This document shows positions 63,738 to 64,000 of a DNA stretch of 64,000 bases, piece by piece. Both the position numbers and the translations under genes were made by a program. The first letter of the stretch is position 1, and each line of letters opens with the position of its first letter. The notes under the pieces are model-generated. The model ran no database searches. It saw only the letters and a program-made list of their open reading frames with translations, and was not told the origin of the DNA. This DNA is from Phycisphaerae bacterium (lineage in GTDB: Bacteria > Planctomycetota > Phycisphaerae > Tepidisphaerales > Tepidisphaeraceae): positions 58,254-122,253 of the forward strand of contig BPJO01000003.1 of assembly GCA_026004655.1 (NCBI GenBank). Direction: 5' to 3'.

Positions 63738-64000
63738 TCAGAATAAGACCGGTATCCAAACACTCATTTCACCGGGACGGCGGTTTCCCCATGCAAAATA
63801 GGGAACAAAACGCAGACGGACGGGATTTGGCGTACTCGGATTCAAAGGCCTATAAAGACCGTCCTTTTGCCAAGGGATCGTCTCACAGGCCCAACCAACG
63901 GTTTCAATCGGTCGAGCGCCTAAGAGTGAAGCATCCGGAGTTCCAACCATCAACGGTTGTCTTGCATTGATAAAAACATCATTGAATCCGACATTTTCGG
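63738..64000 (-). CDS. C-terminus of GH127-like beta-L-arabinofuranosidase, cut by window edge
   Basis: The open frame runs beyond the right edge. The visible 87 residues (ENVGFNDVFINARQPLMVG...PVRLRFVPYFAWGNRRPGEMSVWIP) match the C-terminal end of GH127/DUF1680 enzymes, especially FVPYFAWGNR-GEMSVW. Such enzymes release arabinofuranose. It ends 34 bp before the GH95 gene, suggesting an operon for degrading fucose/arabinose-containing glycans. Confidence 0.75.
   Translation of the reverse strand, partial: ENVGFNDVFINARQPLMVGTPDASLLGARPIETVGWACETIPWQKDGLYRPLNPSTPNPVRLRFVPYFAWGNRRPGEMSVWIPVLF

Overview
The window looks like a chromosomal stretch of a Planctomycetota bacterium, probably of class Phycisphaerae or a close relative. 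The clues are a secreted Kelch-type protein with an N-terminal LEPR-xLL-like motif (LESLENRRLF), an HYExAFE-type protein, a planctomycete-style prepilin-like protein with an H...DG region near its C-terminus, GH52/GH95/GH127-type glycosidases, and mid-range G+C with genes on both strands. No phage, insertion sequence, CRISPR array, rRNA or intact tRNA was seen; it reads as core genome with polysaccharide-degrading genes at the right-hand end.

Layout. 0-4 kb: siroheme-decarboxylase-like protein (cut by the window edge), zinc-ribbon membrane protein, glycogen/starch phosphorylase. 4.1-6.9 kb: receiver-domain protein, groES, groEL behind a promoter-like motif TTGGCAC-N5-TTGT and an inverted repeat. 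7.3-10.2 kb: zinc-ribbon protein, coiled-coil lipoprotein, peroxiredoxin-like protein. 10.3-12.4 kb: TPP riboswitch and thiC. 12.4-17.9 kb (minus strand): isocitrate dehydrogenase-type gene, galE, sugar-kinase-like protein, large glycosyltransferase. 18-20 kb: dnaK, with the same promoter-like motif and a near-identical inverted repeat as the groESL operon. 20-25.5 kb: alcohol dehydrogenase, SPFH protein, small conserved proteins, bioB. 25.7-28.5 kb: SAM-I riboswitch, threonine-synthase-like enzyme, exported protein, ThiS/MoaD-like carrier. 28.5-41 kb: prepilin-like protein, cdsA, a badly broken clan GH-A glycosidase with a CII-like regulator, ksgA, two tandem polytopic (GT-C-like) membrane proteins and glutamate dehydrogenase. 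41-46.5 kb: complete pyruvate dehydrogenase operon (E1 alpha, E1 beta, E2, lipoyl-E3). 46.7-53 kb: outer-membrane-like protein, methyltransferase, polyprenyl synthetase, metal ABC permease, nadC, Kelch protein. 53.4-64 kb: GH52-like xylosidase, mnmA, aconitase, sialidase-like protein, GH95 fucosidase, and the C-terminus of a GH127-like arabinofuranosidase.

Sequence quality matters here. About fifteen genes, including dnaK, the pyruvate dehydrogenase subunits, galE and glgP, are interrupted by small frameshifts. Almost all are cured by removing one surplus base from a short homopolymer, or two bases in a few cases. Essential housekeeping genes would not decay together like this, so I treat the breaks as insertion-type sequencing errors and give each such gene as one feature. 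A 17-C tract inside one membrane-protein gene is the exception that may be biological.

The most interesting regulatory signal is the pair of shared motifs upstream of the groESL operon and dnaK. They resemble a sigma-54-type promoter with an upstream dyad site rather than CIRCE/HrcA or HAIR/HspR control. The second is the SAM riboswitch over a threonine-synthase-like gene followed by a ThiS/MoaD-like protein, which suggests carrier-based sulfur transfer into homocysteine.
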